Shown: piece after piece, positions 33,841 through 45,820 of the stretch
Position numbering within the stretch: position 1 is the stretch's first letter
Layout: each line of letters opens with the position of its first letter
Assembly (NCBI GenBank): GCA_029215795.1
Contig: JARDYH010000007.1
Coordinates: 97,045,263-97,109,262, forward strand
Direction of reading: 5' to 3'
From: Anniella stebbinsi
Taxonomy: Eukaryota; Chordata; Lepidosauria; Squamata; Anniellidae
DNA length: 64,000 bases
Translations under genes and position numbers: made by a program
The notes under the pieces: generated by a model
The model's input: the letters and a program-made list of their open reading frames with translations, nothing else
Told to the model about the DNA's origin: nothing
The model's database searches: none

Positions 33841-35290
33841 ACTGCAGAGTTGTAAGGAAAGGCATATAGTCCACACAAGACTGACTGGCTATTAAATGTA
33901 TGGCCATGTGCATGCGCGCGCAAGGGACGCATCTGGAAGGCAAGGCACAACTGCTTGGGCCGGTTGGAGCACTGCAGGTTGTGGCTTGGAGAGATAGGGG
34001 TGGTGTGTGGCCTGTCCAGAAGACACACCAGGCCGAGGGATGAGGCTGCAAGGGCTCCTGCTAGCACTGGGTCTGCCCTGCATGTCCCACCTTAGGCGAG
34101 AGTGGCAGGAGGGGTGCCGGTGAAGGCTGTTTGCCATGCAAGGGCAGAGAGGCCGCCTCAACCCTCCTGGGTCTGGCCTTGCTCTGGAGGGCTCAGCCTG
34201 GGCCTGTGGTGCTTTCAGCCACATGGCCGCCACCTCCCCTCCCTCTGCAGGCCTCCCATCACTCCTCAGCCCATCTTCCCCCTCTGGCTCCTCAGCCAGA
34301 GCAACATCACTTACTGAGCTCCAAGGCCATTTCCACCTCCCCCCCCCCCCACTACACCACCACACCTTCCAGCCTCTCGCCACATTACCTCACCCCACTC
34401 CCTCCCCACAAATAAATCAAGCAGGCAAAGCAAGTCATGACCCATTCATGTTGGGATAGAATCCAGATCTCGCCGGCCACAGGCATCTGGCCCATTTCCT
34501 TTTTTGGAGAAGGAATGCCAGTAATGGGATCCCAATGGCCCAGAGGTAACAAAAACCGGGTAGCTAAGCTCTGGAGAGTGTGTGTGAGTGAGAGGGGGGG
34601 GGGGGAGAGGACAACTGATTCTCAGCTGGGCTGAGCACCACCCACTCCCTGCTAAAACTGTATGAAGCCACCTTCAACAGAGGATACAAATGTTCCCCAG
34701 GTGGACTCTTGAAACAGTGTTGTGACAGCAAGAAAGGATGTGCTAGAGATACGCAAAATGCCTCCCCACAACTGCTATGGCAAAAATAATTGACAGGGGA
34801 GGAGGGAGGCACAAGGGAAGGATCCGTTGCTTTCGTCCACATATTAGCTTTTGGGTTGGCCTGGATCCGTGTCACACTGCCCAGTTGTGGGGGAGGCAGT
34901 TTCAGGAGGTTCTCAGCTTCTGCTAACAGGAATCCCAAGCGCTCTCACCGCTGGCTGTTTCTGGAGGTGAAGAGGCTGCAGCAGGACTCCAGTACCAAAG
35001 GCAACAGCAGGACTGCACTGGCACAGATCACCTCCTACTCTGGGCAGGGGGCAATCCATCGATTTTGGCCCAGGACGTAGGAACCCAAAAGGGGCGGGGA
35101 TGAACCAGTCTCCTTTTTATGCAGCAACATGCAAGGATTTAAGGACACCCTGTGTATCCCCAGAAAGCCAGAAGTGGATGGGTGGGTGTGGGAGGTGCTG
35201 GATTTTTCAGAGTTTGGGTGAAGCAAAAGTAATATTATCCACCCAACAAACCTGCTTAAAGTGAATGACATCAATGGTCCATTAACATGA
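33841..35290. other. Intergenic, nothing recognised
   Basis: Between the L2 remnant and the FHL3 polyadenylation site I see no exon or repeat that I can name, apart from a G-run at about 34595-34607. Confidence 0.4.
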
Positions 35291-35296
35291 TTTATT
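35291..35296 (-). terminator. FHL3: Poly(A) signal of FHL3
   Basis: AATAAA on the minus strand, about 1.1 kb downstream of the FHL3 stop codon. It is the first such hexamer noted downstream and implies a 3' UTR spanning about 35275-36387. Confidence 0.65.
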
Positions 35297-36387
35297 AGAA
35301 AAAGCCAGAAAAGGGGCAGACACTGACCAGATCTGGACAAGAGCACCCCACACCAACAGGCACACATGCGAACACGTGACGCTTGACCTTCGTGCAGCAA
35401 TGCAGGTGAAAAAACAGGGTCACATTCCGCCAGTGGGAGAGGAGCAGAAAGGACCATTCAGGGTGGAGAAGAAAGACGACCTGCCGGAGACATGCAGGCA
35501 AGGTGTGCAGGAGGCCCAGAGGGCCACAGGGAGATCCAACTCAGCCCAGCAGCAGGTAGAGCCCTCAAGGCTGAGTGAGCGACCTTGTCCTGGTGGGGGG
35601 AGAGAGCGAGAGCAAGAAGTCCCTCTGTGCCCTCTCCGGGAAGAGGCCAGCAGCTGGAGGCTTGCCCCCCCTCCTTCACTTTGGCTCCTGCGGTCCTTGC
35701 TTTTGCCCTCCGGCCACAGCAAAGGCTGCTTGGGACCCCAGGTGGGAGGGCCAAGGCGCCTCCAGGTTTCCTAGCACTCCTTCCAGCCTCAGGAACAGGG
35801 TGGGGGGGTGAAAGGACAAGCCGCTCCCCTCCCCAGTGGTTGCAAAGAGCAGTGTTGCGGTGGGGCTGGGCTCTGTGCCTGTACTCCACCTCCCTCATTA
35901 CAAAATCAGGGAGGAGAAGGGGGCTACCAGGAAGCAAGCAGTAACTCTTTCTGCAGCGGCCAGCACAAGCCAACAGGGACCCCATCTTGGGGGAGGTGTT
36001 GGTGGGAGAAAGGCGCTCCCAGGGAGCGTTTGGGGGGCACGCACCCCTTCCCGAGATGGGACAACCAGCCATGAGGCTCTGCTTGTGCGGAATGGGCTCT
36101 GCTGCACCTCAGGACACTCAGTAGCCCGGGGTGGGGGTGGGGTGGGGGTGGGGGTGTAGTACTTCCATCACACAGCAAGGCTGCTGGAGTAGAGGCCAGA
36201 GGCCCTCCCAGGAAGGCTGGCTCAGCTGATCGAGCCCAGAAGTGCCCTGGACATGGGCTGTGCAATCTGGCCCAGCTGGCTCTGGCTGGCAGGAAAGGGG
36301 AGGCAGGCTTCTATCCCTGCCCTGCTGCTCCAGGAGGGGACTTTGGCACACAGGAAGCCTGGAGGGCAACAGGCACCGGGGGCTGTT

Positions 36388-38918
36388 TCAGAGGTCGCTG
36401 GCGCAGTCACGGCACAGGATCTCCTCATTTTCGGGGATGAAGCCCTTCCCCACGAGTGAGGCGGTGCAGCGGGAACAGCTGAAGCAACTGTGGTGCCAGT
36501 GGCGATCCTCAAAGGAGACGTATTTGCCCCCTCCAAAGCCTGGAAAAGAGAGAGTATGGTGGAACGGGGCGCCGGGCGCCCTTCCCGCAAAGCAGCAGCA
36601 GCAGAATTGGGAGCCAGCCAGCCAGCCAGCCCACACACATAGACCCCCCACCCCCAGGCAGCCTTCCCCTTCCAGAAAGGCCCTGCTCACCTGTGATGGG
36701 CTTCTCGCAAGCGCTGCATTTCTTGGCGTAGAGGCTCCCAAAGCACTGGAGGCAGTAGGGCTGCTCCTCCTGAGAGGTGAACTGCTGCCCAGCCAGGGGC
36801 GCCCTGCAGCCCGTGCAGACAAAGCATTCCTTGTGCCACGGCTCATCCCGGTAAGTCACGCCACCCTTGGTCAGCGACTGCAGGCACAGGAGCAGGATTC
36901 GCACTGAAGGCTTAGCAGCGCTTCCCTCCACCCCCACCCCCCCGCCCGCAGGATCAGGTTCACACCGGTGAGGCGTGCCCCTCCCCTCCCCCCCCGCAGG
37001 CAGGGCCAACCTTCTTGCAGTGCGTGCAGCGGGGGGCGAACTTGCTCTCGTAGCAGGGCACGCAGTAATAGTCCTTCTGGTCGGGGATGAAGGATTGGGC
37101 CCCGATGGGCTGCTGGCAGCTGCTGCAGAGGAAGCATTGCTCGTGCCACGTCTGGCCGTTGTACTCTAGCTTCCGGGAGCCTGTAGGACAGGGGTGGGAG
37201 GCGTGAGCCTGCTTGAGGGCGGAGGCAGCATGGGGGGGAGTGAGGGGAGGAGGAGGCGGGCAGGCTGGCGGCCCCCCCGCGGCACGCACCTGGCATGACC
37301 ACCTGCTGGCAGGCCACGCACTGGGAGGAGCACTCCCGGCAGTAGCAGTCATTGCAGAGCAGGTCCTGCCCCTGGCTGGTGAAGGGCTCGTCGGCCAGGG
37401 AGCGGTCGCAGCGGAAGCACCGGAAGCAGCCCTCGTGGTAATGGCGGTCCTCATAGTAGAGTTCCTGGGGCGGGAGGAGAAGAGGCGTGGGAGACCAAGC
37501 GACGGTCCTGCCGGTGGCCAGTTCTGCGGGCCCATGGCAGGCAGGCCTCTGTCTGGCAAGTAATGGCGCTTGCTGCCTTCCCCCCTCCACACCTAAAGGA
37601 GCAGTGGCTGCCCGGGGGGTGGGGGGTGGGGCCTGGCAAAGAACTCTTGCCTCCTGCTTGCAAGGGGGAGGGGGGTGGGGGGTGGGGCCTGGCAAAGAAC
37701 TCTTGCCTCCTGCTTGCAAGGGGGAGGGGGGAGGGAGGGGGCAGCAAGTGGCTGCACGGCGGATGGGGGAGGCATTGGGGCCGAGGCCAGAGAGAGCCGA
37801 GAGCGTGGGGCTGCTTCACGGACTGTCACCACTAGGCCCATTGTGGGCTGTGGCCTGATCCACCGCGCCCTTTCTGAGGCAGAAATTGGTAAGACTGAGA
37901 GCACGGCCCTGGAGACTGGATCTGGCCGAGGTGAGCCCATGAGCTCTCATGCCCTTTCCAAACAGTGGTCAGCCAAGGAGCCTTAGGGAACTTCCTTGTA
38001 ATCAGAACACAATGGGGCAGCCACCCCTGCCCCCTGCCTGGGGTCCAGGGGGATTCCCCTTGCGCAGGGATGTCTCACTCACCCCTCCCGGCTGGCCAGT
38101 TGGCCATGCCAGAGGAGCCATCACATCGGTGAGCCACTGAGTCGAGTTGTCTGAGAGAAAGTGCCTGTTCGCATGATCACAAGGGGGAAATAAGCCACGG
38201 TGGCTTACTTCTCCCGCCATGCGTGCCGGGGGGGGGGGGGAGGGGTGTATTTCCATCAGTACCCTTGCCAGCCCAGCTTGCCATATCATGTGAACCTGGC
38301 AAGCGTGGTTCATTTGTCATGGTCAGTAAGCCCCACCCCCCCAAACCCATTGGCTATTGTAGGGTCCTGGGAGGGCTTGTTAACCGTGGCATATTTCCTC
38401 CTCCGTGATCATTTGAACCTTCACCCTGAAGTTGGCTTTGGCCTCAGTCAACATTTATTCCTCCACACCTCCCTTCAGTAGGCAAGGTGGACATTTCTCC
38501 TCCTCAAGGATGGACTGATCAATTTTGTTGGGGGGGGGGGGGGCAGCATAGGGAACCTGCCTGCAAGACCCAACAAGCGCATGCTTGGGAAAGGAGATTA
38601 AACATATGTGTATGTGTTGGGGGGGGAGGGAGAGGAGCTGACCCCACACCTGGCCACTCATTCCTTCTAAAGGGGCCCTGCTAGTAGGCTGCTTGAGGGG
38701 GGGGAGGGCCAGAACACCCCCCAGGAGGCAGCGGAGGGAGGGGGAGGGGCTGGCCGGCTCACCCTGCAGTCATGCCCAATGATCTCCTTGCACTCGTCAC
38801 AGGTGTTGGCAAAATGAGTGTCATAGCAGGGGATGCAGAAGGGGCCTTCATCCACCTGGATGTACTTGCGCCCGTAGAGGGACTCCTTGCAGCTGGCACA
38901 GTCGAAGCCTTCCGTCAT
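36388..38918 (-). CDS. FHL3: FHL3, four and a half LIM domains protein 3
   Basis: Five coding exons in transcript order: 38763-38918, 37290-37464, 37011-37180, 36691-36877 and 36388-36539, totalling 840 nt (279 aa plus stop; human FHL3 is 280). All phases close. The protein starts MTEGFDCASCKESLYGRKYI, an N-terminal half LIM (C7, C10, C28, C31). Four full LIM domains follow, each with the C-x2-C ... H-x2-C, C-x2-C ... C-x2-C/D zinc ligands, for example YYEDRHYHEGCFRC and SFEDRHWHHSCFSC. FHL proteins are cofactors at focal adhesions, actin and in the nucleus, especially in muscle. The first coding exon begins at 38945, 27 nt before the ATG, so 5' UTR exons lie upstream, possibly in the CpG island near 57 kb. 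No defect is seen. Confidence 0.98.
37616..37736 (+). repeat. 56-bp tandem duplication in FHL3 coding-intron 1
   Basis: TGGGGCCTGGCAAAGAACTC starts at 37627 and at 37683, and the next 30 bases are also identical. G-rich spacers separate the copies. Confidence 0.92.
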
Positions 38919-39059
38919 GGTGCCACCCAGGAGGCTGCACACTTCCTGGGGAAGAGAAAGAACAGCCATTGGCCTCGTCTCCCAGGCCGGCCAGATCATG
39001 GGGTGGGGAAGATGCCCCGTGTGCCTGCAGGGGACAGAATGGGCTGCACACCCAGGTTA

Positions 39060-39060
<1 letters not shown>

Positions 39061-39096
<36 letters not shown>
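39061..39096 (+). repeat. (CAG)n microsatellite upstream of FHL3 coding exon 1
   Basis: About 12 uninterrupted CAG/GCA units, 115-150 bp upstream of the first coding exon and in its preceding intron. Confidence 0.95.
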
Positions 39097-39097
<1 letters not shown>

Positions 39098-40119
39098 GCT
39101 CTTTCACTGCTATGCGCAAGAAAATGTTGTTGAAGTGCAAGACAACAAAATGGCAATTCTGAAAGGGAGCCATTTTCTCTTTGCCACATTTCTGGGCAAG
39201 CTTCATACACCTCCTCCTTCAGCAGCTCTTGGTCCTGGCTTAGGCGGGTAGGGATGGGGATGCATCACCCCCCCCCCCCCCAGTGCACTGGGCATCTGGG
39301 GTCTGTGCTTGAGGGCCACCATGAGCACAGAAGCTGCAAGACAGAGGGGAGAGACACTGTGCTCCCCCCCCCTCCTATCCAGGAGCTTGAGGCAGGTGCT
39401 ATCCCCACTGGGCAGCTGCAGATTAGGTAGGTAGCTCGAAGGGAGATGTCTGCCAAGTCCATCTGTGCCTGGGGACCAGTAGCTTCCCTGTGAGGCAAGA
39501 ATGCAAAGGAGGCCCTTCTTCCTGCCCATCTTGACGAGGACAGGAGCAGCGTGCCCCGCACAGACATGGCTCCATGCAGCCCCTCCTCTGCCATGACCAG
39601 CCCCCCTGACTGCCAGCACCTTCTTGTTCACTGCACCAGCAAGGTGGTTGGGCGGCTTTCTGTAAGGCAGGCAGGCAGGCAGGCAGGCTGCTGCTGTTCC
39701 AGCAGGAAGCTCCTGCAGCAGCATGCCTGGACTAGCTGTCCTGAAACCAGGGGAGACTGAACCACAGTTATGGCCTCCAGGAAATTCCAACATTTCAACT
39801 CTTTTTTAAAGTAGCCAAAAGGAAAAACAGGAGGGAGGGAGGAGGGGGGCAGGCGAACCACATCAGCCGTACTTAGTCACAGGAGTTGCTGCCTGAGCTC
39901 CCGTCTGCTCCACCCTGCTCCACAGAGACGAACTACTTGGAAGCGTGGGCTGCCAGGCTGCCCTCTCCAATCACCATCCCCCATCCCACCATGCTGAGGA
40001 TTGTCCCACCCCAAGTTCCCATTTTATGCTATACATCAGGGGGAAGGCAACTGCAGGGAGTTGGGGGCCACATTGGACCCCCCAAACCCTCCTCTGCCAC
40101 AGCTGCCACCACAACCGGC

Positions 40120-42780
40120 TGAGGATGGGGCTGACCTAGCATGTATAACCAAGACCTGGGTGGCCAAACAAGAAGGGATTGGCCTCATTTCGCTGTGCCT
40201 CAGCATAGGCTCCAGAGTAAGGGTGGGGGGACTGCGGTGGTCTCCGGGGGCTCTATTTGTATGTGGTGTTGGGCACTCAGAACAGGTTCAGGGTTCTGCC
40301 ACAGCTGCCACCCATCAGACTGAACAGCAAGTGGCCTGTCTGAGCTGACAGAGATGGTCTCGGACATGGTGCTGAGCTCCCCCGGGGATTATTGTCTTGG
40401 GAGCCTCAACATTAATGGCAGGGCTGTCCAGTCCGGTGCAGCAGAGGATTTCATGGACGCCATGACAAACATGGGGCAGTCCCAACATATCATCGGCACA
40501 ACTCATAAAGTGGGCCAGGTTACAGATGTGGCTTTCTCTGGGGGCTTCCCCACTTGAGATGACTGGTGCTCCTGTTGAAACCCTGGTCACTCTCTGTGGG
40601 TCAACACGGAGTTGGCACAATCACACCCAAGTACTCTCCGCCCTTTGGTAGAGCCAGACTAGTTTCTTGGTACACCTTGGAGCTGAAGGCAATGAAACAA
40701 GGGGAGACAATGGCTGAATTCGGATGACACATTAGGCAACGGAGGGGGAAATAGCGTCCTGCCGTGCGTTAGGCAGGCGGAGCTCCCCACACGACACGCT
40801 GCAGCCGAGGCTGCTCGGCACCGGCAAACGCCCCGGTTTCTAATAACAGGCAGTGGCCATTTTGGTTGCAGCGTCTGCTCCCTCCCCCTCCCTCAGTCCT
40901 CCAGCCATATCCCAGCATGCACCGTGAGCTCTGCCGGCTGTATATTGCGGCCGGGGGTTTTCGGCTGCTCTGGGCGGCAGAACTCTATTCCCAAACGGAA
41001 CAGTCCACTGAGAGAGGGGGGGACCAATCTGGATGACACATTAAACAACGGGCTTCGGGCTAAACAATGTGCAAGCCCGTTGTTTCCCTCCGTTGTTTAA
41101 ATTGCCCGATTAGCGTACTGTCAGTTGTGTGTGCGTTGTGTGTTACTCCCCACACGACACAATAATCAACACAACTGACGATTGTTCCCCCCCTCCTCCG
41201 TTGCCTAGTATGTCATCCGAATTCAGCCAATGGCTGGAATGCAAGCGGGAAAAGTGCTGGATCTGGCCCAATACAGATGAAAGGTCTTTCCAGCTTCATG
41301 GCATCTTCACATTGTTGCCCAGCAGAGCTTTTTCTGGGTGGTGAAGGGGTCATTGCAATCTGACCCTGAAAAAGTATTGGTCACACCTTCGATGGCTTTT
41401 TGTTATAAATTTGCAAGGCACTTCAAAGGTAAAATTGCCAATCTGGCATGTAGTGCAGTTCCATTAATAAAGGTATCCAAAGGACCTTCTGCTCTGGTAG
41501 TATTGGGAGAGTTCCAGTTTTCGAAGCCCAAGGATGCAATGTGCTTGGATGAGTTTGCCCGACCAGTTGTATGTTCAACCCTGTTTTGGCTTATTACATT
41601 TAATAAGGAGATGGACAGTTGAGTCCAGGAGGTTACAAATTCCTTCTTGAAAGAAGACGAAGTACCAACCTCTTTGAAAAACAGTAATCAGGCCATTCCT
41701 AAAAAACCTAATGTGAACCTAGAAGTGAAGGACAACTGTAGACTGGTTGCTAACATCCCTTTCTTGAGCAAGGTGCTCAAGCGTATGGTTGCTGATCAAG
41801 TTCAGGCACTCTTCAGTGATGTTCATTTTCTAGATCCATTTCAATTGGACTTTAGCCATAGGTTTGGGACCCAAACTGTCTTGCTCACCCTGTGAGACGA
41901 CCTCTGCCTAGAGAGAAGCAGGAGGATTGCTGAAACTCAATCTGTACAAGATGGAGCAACGTTAGCAGGTGGTTCATCTGCCCAGTTGGATAATGTCCAA
42001 GCATCAGGTGTGCAGTTTAGTGGTGCTCTTGTCCATCACTGCCACTTGAGGCCCAGGTGTGCCTTTTATCAGCTTAGGCTGACAGACCAGCTGCGACCCT
42101 ATCTGGCTGGATTACTGCAATGTGTTGTAGGTGCCCCTTTGAAAACAGATCAAAAACTTCAGTTAGTTTAAAGTAGAGCTTCTAAGCTACTAACTGAGAC
42201 TGGTCGACATGATCATGAGATGCCAGTGCTTCGGGAGCTGCATCGGCTTCCAGATATTTCTGGGCCCAATTCAAAGCGCCAGTGTTGACCTTTAAAGGTC
42301 AACACCAGAGTCTCTGAAGTATGGGAGGGAAACCGCCAGGCCGGGGTTTCCCATCCCGCCCACAATTCTGGGGCTCCCTCCACAGGCCCCACCCACTCCT
42401 CAAACTCTGGCCTGGAAGCTACTGGGGGCCTTGGGAAGAGCTGGTAGGGGGAGAGGAGTCAGAGATAACAAGGGGGGTCTTCTGGAGAGCCCCTTCAGGC
42501 TGCTGGACTCCCTGCCACAGGAGTCTAGGTGGGCTCCCTCTTTGCTGCCCTTGTGCTGGCAGGCAAAGGCCACTTGATTCAGGAAGGCCTTTGGCCTGTA
42601 AGTGGAGCGCTGCTTTTATTCTGTATTCGGCATACTTTTGTTGCATTTTCATGCAACACTGTTTGCTTGTTTTCCTTCATTTCAATTGTGTCTGCAGGCT
42701 GCCTTGAGTGCCGTTTTCTGGCAGAAAGGAAGGGTGCAAAATAAATAAACAAACAAATAAATAAAAATAAAGGAATGGGG
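40120..42780 (+). mobile_element. L2-type LINE, long copy split by an inverted-repeat element
   Basis: The 5' part carries endonuclease blocks: ITKTWV near 40140, GDYCLGSLNINGRAVQSG near 40390, then SQHIIGTTHKVGQVTDVAFS. After the insertion at 40712-41228, reverse transcriptase blocks follow: NCRLVANIPFLSKVLKRMVA, then DPFQLDFSHRFGTQTVLLTL near 41830, ending in a 3' tail with AATAAATAAA at 42740-42775. Stops and frameshifts make it inactive. It is the longest LINE in the window. Confidence 0.85.
40712..41228. mobile_element. Inverted-repeat element, TTCGGATGACAC family, copy B
   Basis: 517 bp with terminal inverted repeats GGCTGAATTCGGATGACAC and its inverse, flanked by AAT on both sides (40709-40711 and 41229-41231). 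It interrupts the L2 copy: joining the flanks over one AAT restores the LINE reading frame across the site, so the 3-bp duplication is well supported. It has the same internal terminus motif (from about 41022) as copy A but lies in the opposite orientation. Confidence 0.88.
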
Positions 42781-45700
42781 CAGCTGTGTCCCCATATGGT
42801 GCTGGCAGGGAAAGTGAAGGGGGAGTGCAGCTCTGTCCTCTCTCCCCAGTGGGAGAAGATGCGTGGCAGGCAAAGTGGCTTTGTGGCACATGAAGCTTCT
42901 GCAATAGAGGAGAACGCAGCAAAGGCTCCAGGAGGAATATCCTCCAGGCACACCTGCCAGGAAACACACAGGGCTGGGTGGGTGGGGGCCACCTGGCCTC
43001 CCTTTAGTGTTCCTCTGCTGCAGGGCAATTGCCACCCGCAAGAGGAGTCCTGCTAGAAGCACCAATGGTGGGATCCAGAATCCATTTTGTCACTCCCATT
43101 ATTGGGAATAATCTCCCCCAGTCACCAAGGGAGCTGTTGTGGGGCAATCAGGACAGAAACAATGCAGCGGCCAAAATCCGGTTGCGGGAGAGGCCAGAGG
43201 CAGCAGTTGCTCTCCATCTTCCACACACGGGTCTTGCGCAAAAGCTTAAAGGGGCAGTTTTCTCCAAATTTGGTCAAAGCAGTCACTTTTCGGTCAGAGA
43301 GCAGGAGGAGGGGCATCAATCAGATGTCCAAAAGCCATGTAGCTTTGGGGATCAAGGGAAGCTGCACCAAGGGAAGGAAGACAGAATGCAGAGGGGGCCA
43401 AACAGGAGACATTTCCCAGGCAGGGAAAAGATCATGGTTCCCACCCCTGGCTTCCAAATCTGGAGAGGCACCAGACCCCATGAACAGGACGTAACTTGGG
43501 TTACTGTCCCTATTGCTAGCTAAGAAATTCAGGCCATCTGTTGCGCCCCTACACACACACAATTTTTTTTTAAAAAGGGGAAGAACACTGAGAGCATGGC
43601 TTCAGTGGTCTGCTGCAGGGGAGCACAGGGCACCTTCCCCCATCAGAGGAGAGCTGGGCTGAATTTCTATCTGCACAGCTGAAATTTTCCAGATCTGGTG
43701 AGAGCCGGGTGTACACCATCTGGTCTCAATTACAGCCACAGCACAAGCACAAGCCAACTGCAAATCCGTCTCCACCATTGCAACATTTCCCTGTGGGGAC
43801 CAGAGATGTTGTCTTGCCAACAGGAGAAAAGCAATTCAGAATTCCAGGTCCCGGTTCAGGCACCAGGCGGCATTAACTGATAGCTGAGCATGGAGCAGAA
43901 TGTTCCTCAAAGAACTGCTCTGTGCTGGCAAACGGCTGTGTTGACCCTTTGATGCAACAACAAACTGTTGCTTGGTCCAAGAGACAAATTTGTAGTCAAA
44001 CAAATTTTGGAGGTGGAGGTGCAGCGAGGCATCTGATCATTACACGCCCATTCAGCGGGCTAAAGAGAGTGCAGCCCACAAGATAGGCACAAAGGCAACT
44101 GGGCATGATAGCAGGGAGCTTCTCACAGCCTTAAGGCAGAATGGGGAAGGGAGCCCTGCTTTCTTCCAAATTGCAGGGCAATGTCCTGTGCTCCGTGAGA
44201 AGAGGCCCATGCACAGAAAGTTCAGGAACCAGTGAAAATAACCTGGAAACTAAGGGAAGATCTGCTATTGCAAGAACCTTCCTTCTCAGGCCTCCAGGGA
44301 ACACTCTATAGCAGCATAAACAAAAAAACTGGCTCTCAGAAGCCTCATCATAGGGCAATCCAAAATGTGCCCCATCCTGGAACAAGAGGGGACCAGCCAC
44401 CTTTGCACTCTTATGACCCCCAAACATCCAGAGGTCCCAACTTCCATCTTATCAGCTTGGGCCCTTTTTGGATTTCTCGCCCATGTCAGCAAAGAAGTTG
44501 GACCTCCTCATTGGGGTTTTCAAAACCCTGCTAAAATTCAGTGTCCAATTTTCTGCCAAGTCACTGAAGGCTGTATTGCTTGCTCCACGCGGGAGGGTCT
44601 GTGCTGCTTTTGGCTGTTGGCGGAGAAGAATTTCCATCAAGTGGGCTTGATTCATGAAAAGAGCAGAAAAATGCAACCCCAAGTAAAAGGCAGGCTGGCA
44701 GGGCAGTGGATAAATATGCCACCAACCTCATGTGTGATGAGCTACAACCTCTAGCCTGGGCATGGTCCAGGAGCGCAAGAGCCACAGAGCCAAGGGCCTG
44801 CTTCCTACACATGCCCTAAGAACAGGGGGCCAACATGCCAGGTGGATCAAATATGATAAAGGATGAAGATCTTCTCTGATATCCTGGAAGGAGCATAATC
44901 TCTTACTTTTCTTGCCACCCCAAATTCCCACTTGCAAGTAGACAGGTGACTGTTTGCTCAACTGAAAGGCATCCCCCCGAGTAATGGCATCTCAGTGCTA
45001 CTCACACAGGCACGGATTGCAACACCTGACGGAACAAGCATGCTAAGCTGTTTGGTCACAACTTCCATTCACTGCAAACAGAAACACTCCCTCTGACCTA
45101 CCAAGGTCTGGCAAATCAGAAGGCACCACAAGATGGCAGCTGAAGGGGCCTTTTATTCAAGGAGGGCCTGGCTGTTCCAGGCAACGGCCTCCACGTCCAC
45201 ACTTTTGGTCCCAGGTCCTGGAGGGCACCAGAGGGGAACTAACAAGTCCTGTGTTCCTTCCCTCTGGACAGCATGTGGCAAGCAATAGTGCATGCCTGTG
45301 CCAGAGGGCAATGTGAAAGGGGCCCTCCAGAGCACGGGCCCAGCCTGTGGGATCCATTTTCAGTAGAGAAGGTGGTTCTTAGGAGGCTCAAGTCCTGTTT
45401 TCACAGAGCGCTCAATAACAATCTGGCCACAGCTAGTATTTGAATGGTAGTTCAGCTCCTGATATTTTAGCATCTACATCTCATTGGACATCTCTGACCT
45501 TCACAATTCCTCTGTCCCTCACAGCTATCCAAAGAGGCTTCTATCCAACTAAAAAGTGCTGGCGTGTTTGGGATTCAACTGGAGTCAAATTCAGATTAGT
45601 TCTGTCTTCTGCATTTGGTGGGTCACCCTCTGTGATTCTCTAGTGATTATCAAGGCAAGAGGCTGACGGATCAGGGGCAGTTTGAGCCCCAGGTCTGATT

Positions 45701-45820
45701 GTAGCTTTGGGATCCCACGCCAACGAGTCGTTGGCTCTCAGTCTCCATAGCATTCCAACTATTATGAACTGATCCATTTGCAGAGGGACAGCTCTGCAGT
45801 CTTTACTGTGCTGTGGTTCA
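42781..45820. other. Probable FHL3 intron 1, nothing recognised
   Basis: No exon, RNA gene or named repeat could be identified here. Confidence 0.35.
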
